Shown: positions 63,015 through 64,000 of the stretch, piece by piece
Position numbering within the stretch: the stretch's first letter is position 1
How the letters are laid out: each line of letters begins with the position of its first letter
Origin: Streptomyces sp. QL37
GTDB taxonomy: Bacteria > Actinomycetota > Actinomycetes > Streptomycetales > Streptomycetaceae
Reading direction: 5' to 3'
Assembly: GCF_002941025.1 (NCBI RefSeq)
Contig: NZ_PTJS01000001.1
Location: 6,303,766-6,367,765, forward strand
DNA length: 64,000 nt
The notes under the pieces: generated by a model
Databases searched by the model: none
Told to the model about the DNA's origin: nothing
The model's input: the letters and a program-made list of their open reading frames with translations, nothing else
Made by a program: the position numbers and the translations under genes

Positions 63015-64000
63015 TCACTCGAAGAACTTGAGGCTCCAGCCGGTGCTGGTCCCGGCGCCCGGGACGTTCGCACGGCTGTAGGTGATGTCGCCCCACCAGC
63101 TGAACGTGCCCGTGTACCAGTGCCGGTTGTCCCACGAGTACGGCGTCCCCTTCGCGACCGCGTGGAACATCAGCGGGAACCTCGGGCCGGCCGGCGGGCT
63201 CGTAGCGATGTCGCCGTCGAGCAGGACGAAGCTGTGGTGGCCGGGTCCGTCGACGTACAGCGTGGGATCCCAGCCGGACATCATCGTCGCGCGGTTCGAG
63301 CCGAACAGGCAGCCGTTCGACTTGTACCAGTCCCAGACGTACGTCGGGTCGCCGCCGGACCGGAGCCTCAGGTCCGCCAGGCAGTACTGGTCGCTCCAGC
63401 TGCCGTTGGCGGAGTACACGATGTGCAATTGACCGTTCGGGTCCTTGACCGCCTCGGGTGCCTCGTTGATGAAGGGGTTGCCGACCACCCGTTCCCAGCT
63501 CTCCCGGGGCTGGGAGATGACGTACCGCGCGCCGGTCGGTGTGGTCGGGCTGCTCATCCGTGAGATGTAGAGGTTCTGCTCGACGTCGGTGTCGCCCGCC
63601 CAGCCGGACCAGACGAACCAGCGCTGCCCTTCGAAGGTGAACAGGGTGCCGTCGATCGCCCACTTGTCGTCGGCGAGCGCCAGCTTCGTCTCGGCGGTGT
63701 ACCCGCTGTCGGGTGAGGCCGAGCTGATGACGTACATCCGGTGGGCCGCGCCTCGCCCGGCCGCGAAGTAGATGTAGTAGCGCCCGCCGTCCCTCACCAT
63801 CTCCGGGGCCCAGACCTCGCCGAGGCCGCGGGAGTCCGACCAGACCTGGCGGGCCGGGGCAGCGGCAAGGGCGTCCGTCGACGAAGCCTGGCGCACGGCG
63901 ATCCCGCCACCGGTCGACTGCACCGAGATGTACGTGGCGCCGACGCGGAGCACGCTGGGGTCCGCGGCCCGCAGACCGGTCTGGCCCGCGCGTGCGGGTC
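63015..64000 (-). CDS. Glycoside hydrolase family 43-like protein, 5' truncated by window edge
   Basis: C-terminal 328 residues of a five-bladed beta-propeller glycosidase. The frame stays open to 64000; the GTG at 63953 is an internal Val, because the codons just before it read A-D-P-S, the family DPSV motif with the general-base Asp. Next come GGGIAVRQASSTD, EVWAPEMVRDGGRYYIYFAA (blade 2) and ETKLALADDKWAIDGTLF, with the Asp that tunes the acid (IDGTLF). The general-acid Glu is probably in FINEAPEAV. GH43 enzymes are arabinosidases, xylosidases or arabinanases, usually secreted; the signal peptide would lie outside the window. Confidence 0.88.
   Translation of the reverse strand, partial: PARAGQTGLRAADPSVLRVGATYISVQSTGGGIAVRQASSTDALAAAPARQVWSDSRGLGEVWAPEMVRDGGRYYIYFAAGRGAAHRMYVISSASPDSGYTAETKLALADDKWAIDGTLFTFEGQRWFVWSGWAGDTDVEQNLYISRMSSPTTPTGARYVISQPRESWERVVGNPFINEAPEAVKDPNGQLHIVYSANGSWSDQYCLADLRLRSGGDPTYVWDWYKSNGCLFGSNRATMMSGWDPTLYVDGPGHHSFVLLDGDIATSPPAGPRFPLMFHAVAKGTPYSWDNRHWYTGTFSWWGDITYSRANVPGAGTSTGWSLKFFE

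Noticed and set aside
61412..63031. Plus-strand frame of 539 codons opposite the MoxR-cassette protein
   Set aside because: No RBS or recognisable motif; the minus-strand frame has better codon-position bias and fits the leftward operon.

Overview
The window is high-GC actinobacterial DNA and almost certainly Streptomyces. The evidence is strong G/C third-position bias, GTG/TTG starts, rare TTA codons in two genes, an LmbU-type regulator, a SpoIIE-type phosphatase, and the gene families on the right side. No rRNA, tRNA or CRISPR array was seen.

Left half (1-34779): the 3' part of a non-ribosomal peptide synthetase (NRPS) operon. Three co-directional megasynthase genes are joined by 4-base GTGA stop/start overlaps (4409-4412, 20104-20107). 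From the left edge the domain order is [..E]-[C-A-T] / [C-A-T-E]-[C-(A truncated)-T]-[C-A-T-E]-[C-A-T] / [C-A-T]-[C-A-T]-[C-A-T-E]-[C-A-T-TE]. That is nine modules plus the E domain of a tenth. I number them M0 (E only) to M9. Every E domain is followed by a DCL-type C domain and preceded by a GGDS-type carrier protein, so the line is internally consistent. Readable specificity codes point to Thr (M4) and Gly (M6); M1 and M2 look valine-like and the others are unassigned. Two abnormalities stand out. A forward-inverted-forward triplication (about 15066-16778) breaks the second gene, and excising exactly 1131 bp restores one 4855-residue protein. The M3 adenylation domain has also lost its whole catalytic core in frame (about 10457). 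A perfect 20-bp-stem hairpin closes the operon.

Middle (34850-47017): accessory and regulatory genes that probably belong to the same cluster. In order they are: a crotonyl-CoA carboxylase/reductase; a PaiB-like FMN-binding protein; an LmbU-family regulator, divergent from a catalytically degenerate IS701-type transposase-derived protein with a TTA codon; a ribbon-helix-helix protein preceded by an array of TGACGTCA palindromes; a DUF4097 protein; a DrrA/DrrB-type ABC exporter (DrrA-like gene with a TTA codon); a cytochrome P450; a SnoaL-like protein; and a branched-chain aminotransferase. Together they could supply an acyl-CoA extender, tailor the peptide, supply an unusual branched amino acid, and export and regulate the product. 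The product is not identified.

Right part (47111-64000): genes with no evident link to the peptide. They are an alpha/beta hydrolase divergent from a LysR regulator, a DJ-1/PfpI protein, a PAS-GAF-SpoIIE-HATPase regulator, glpF-glpK, a TetR regulator, an NCS1 permease with a hydantoin-racemase-like enzyme, a three-gene MoxR/vWA cassette, and a GH43 glycosidase cut by the right edge. The right cluster border is most plausibly near 47017-47111.
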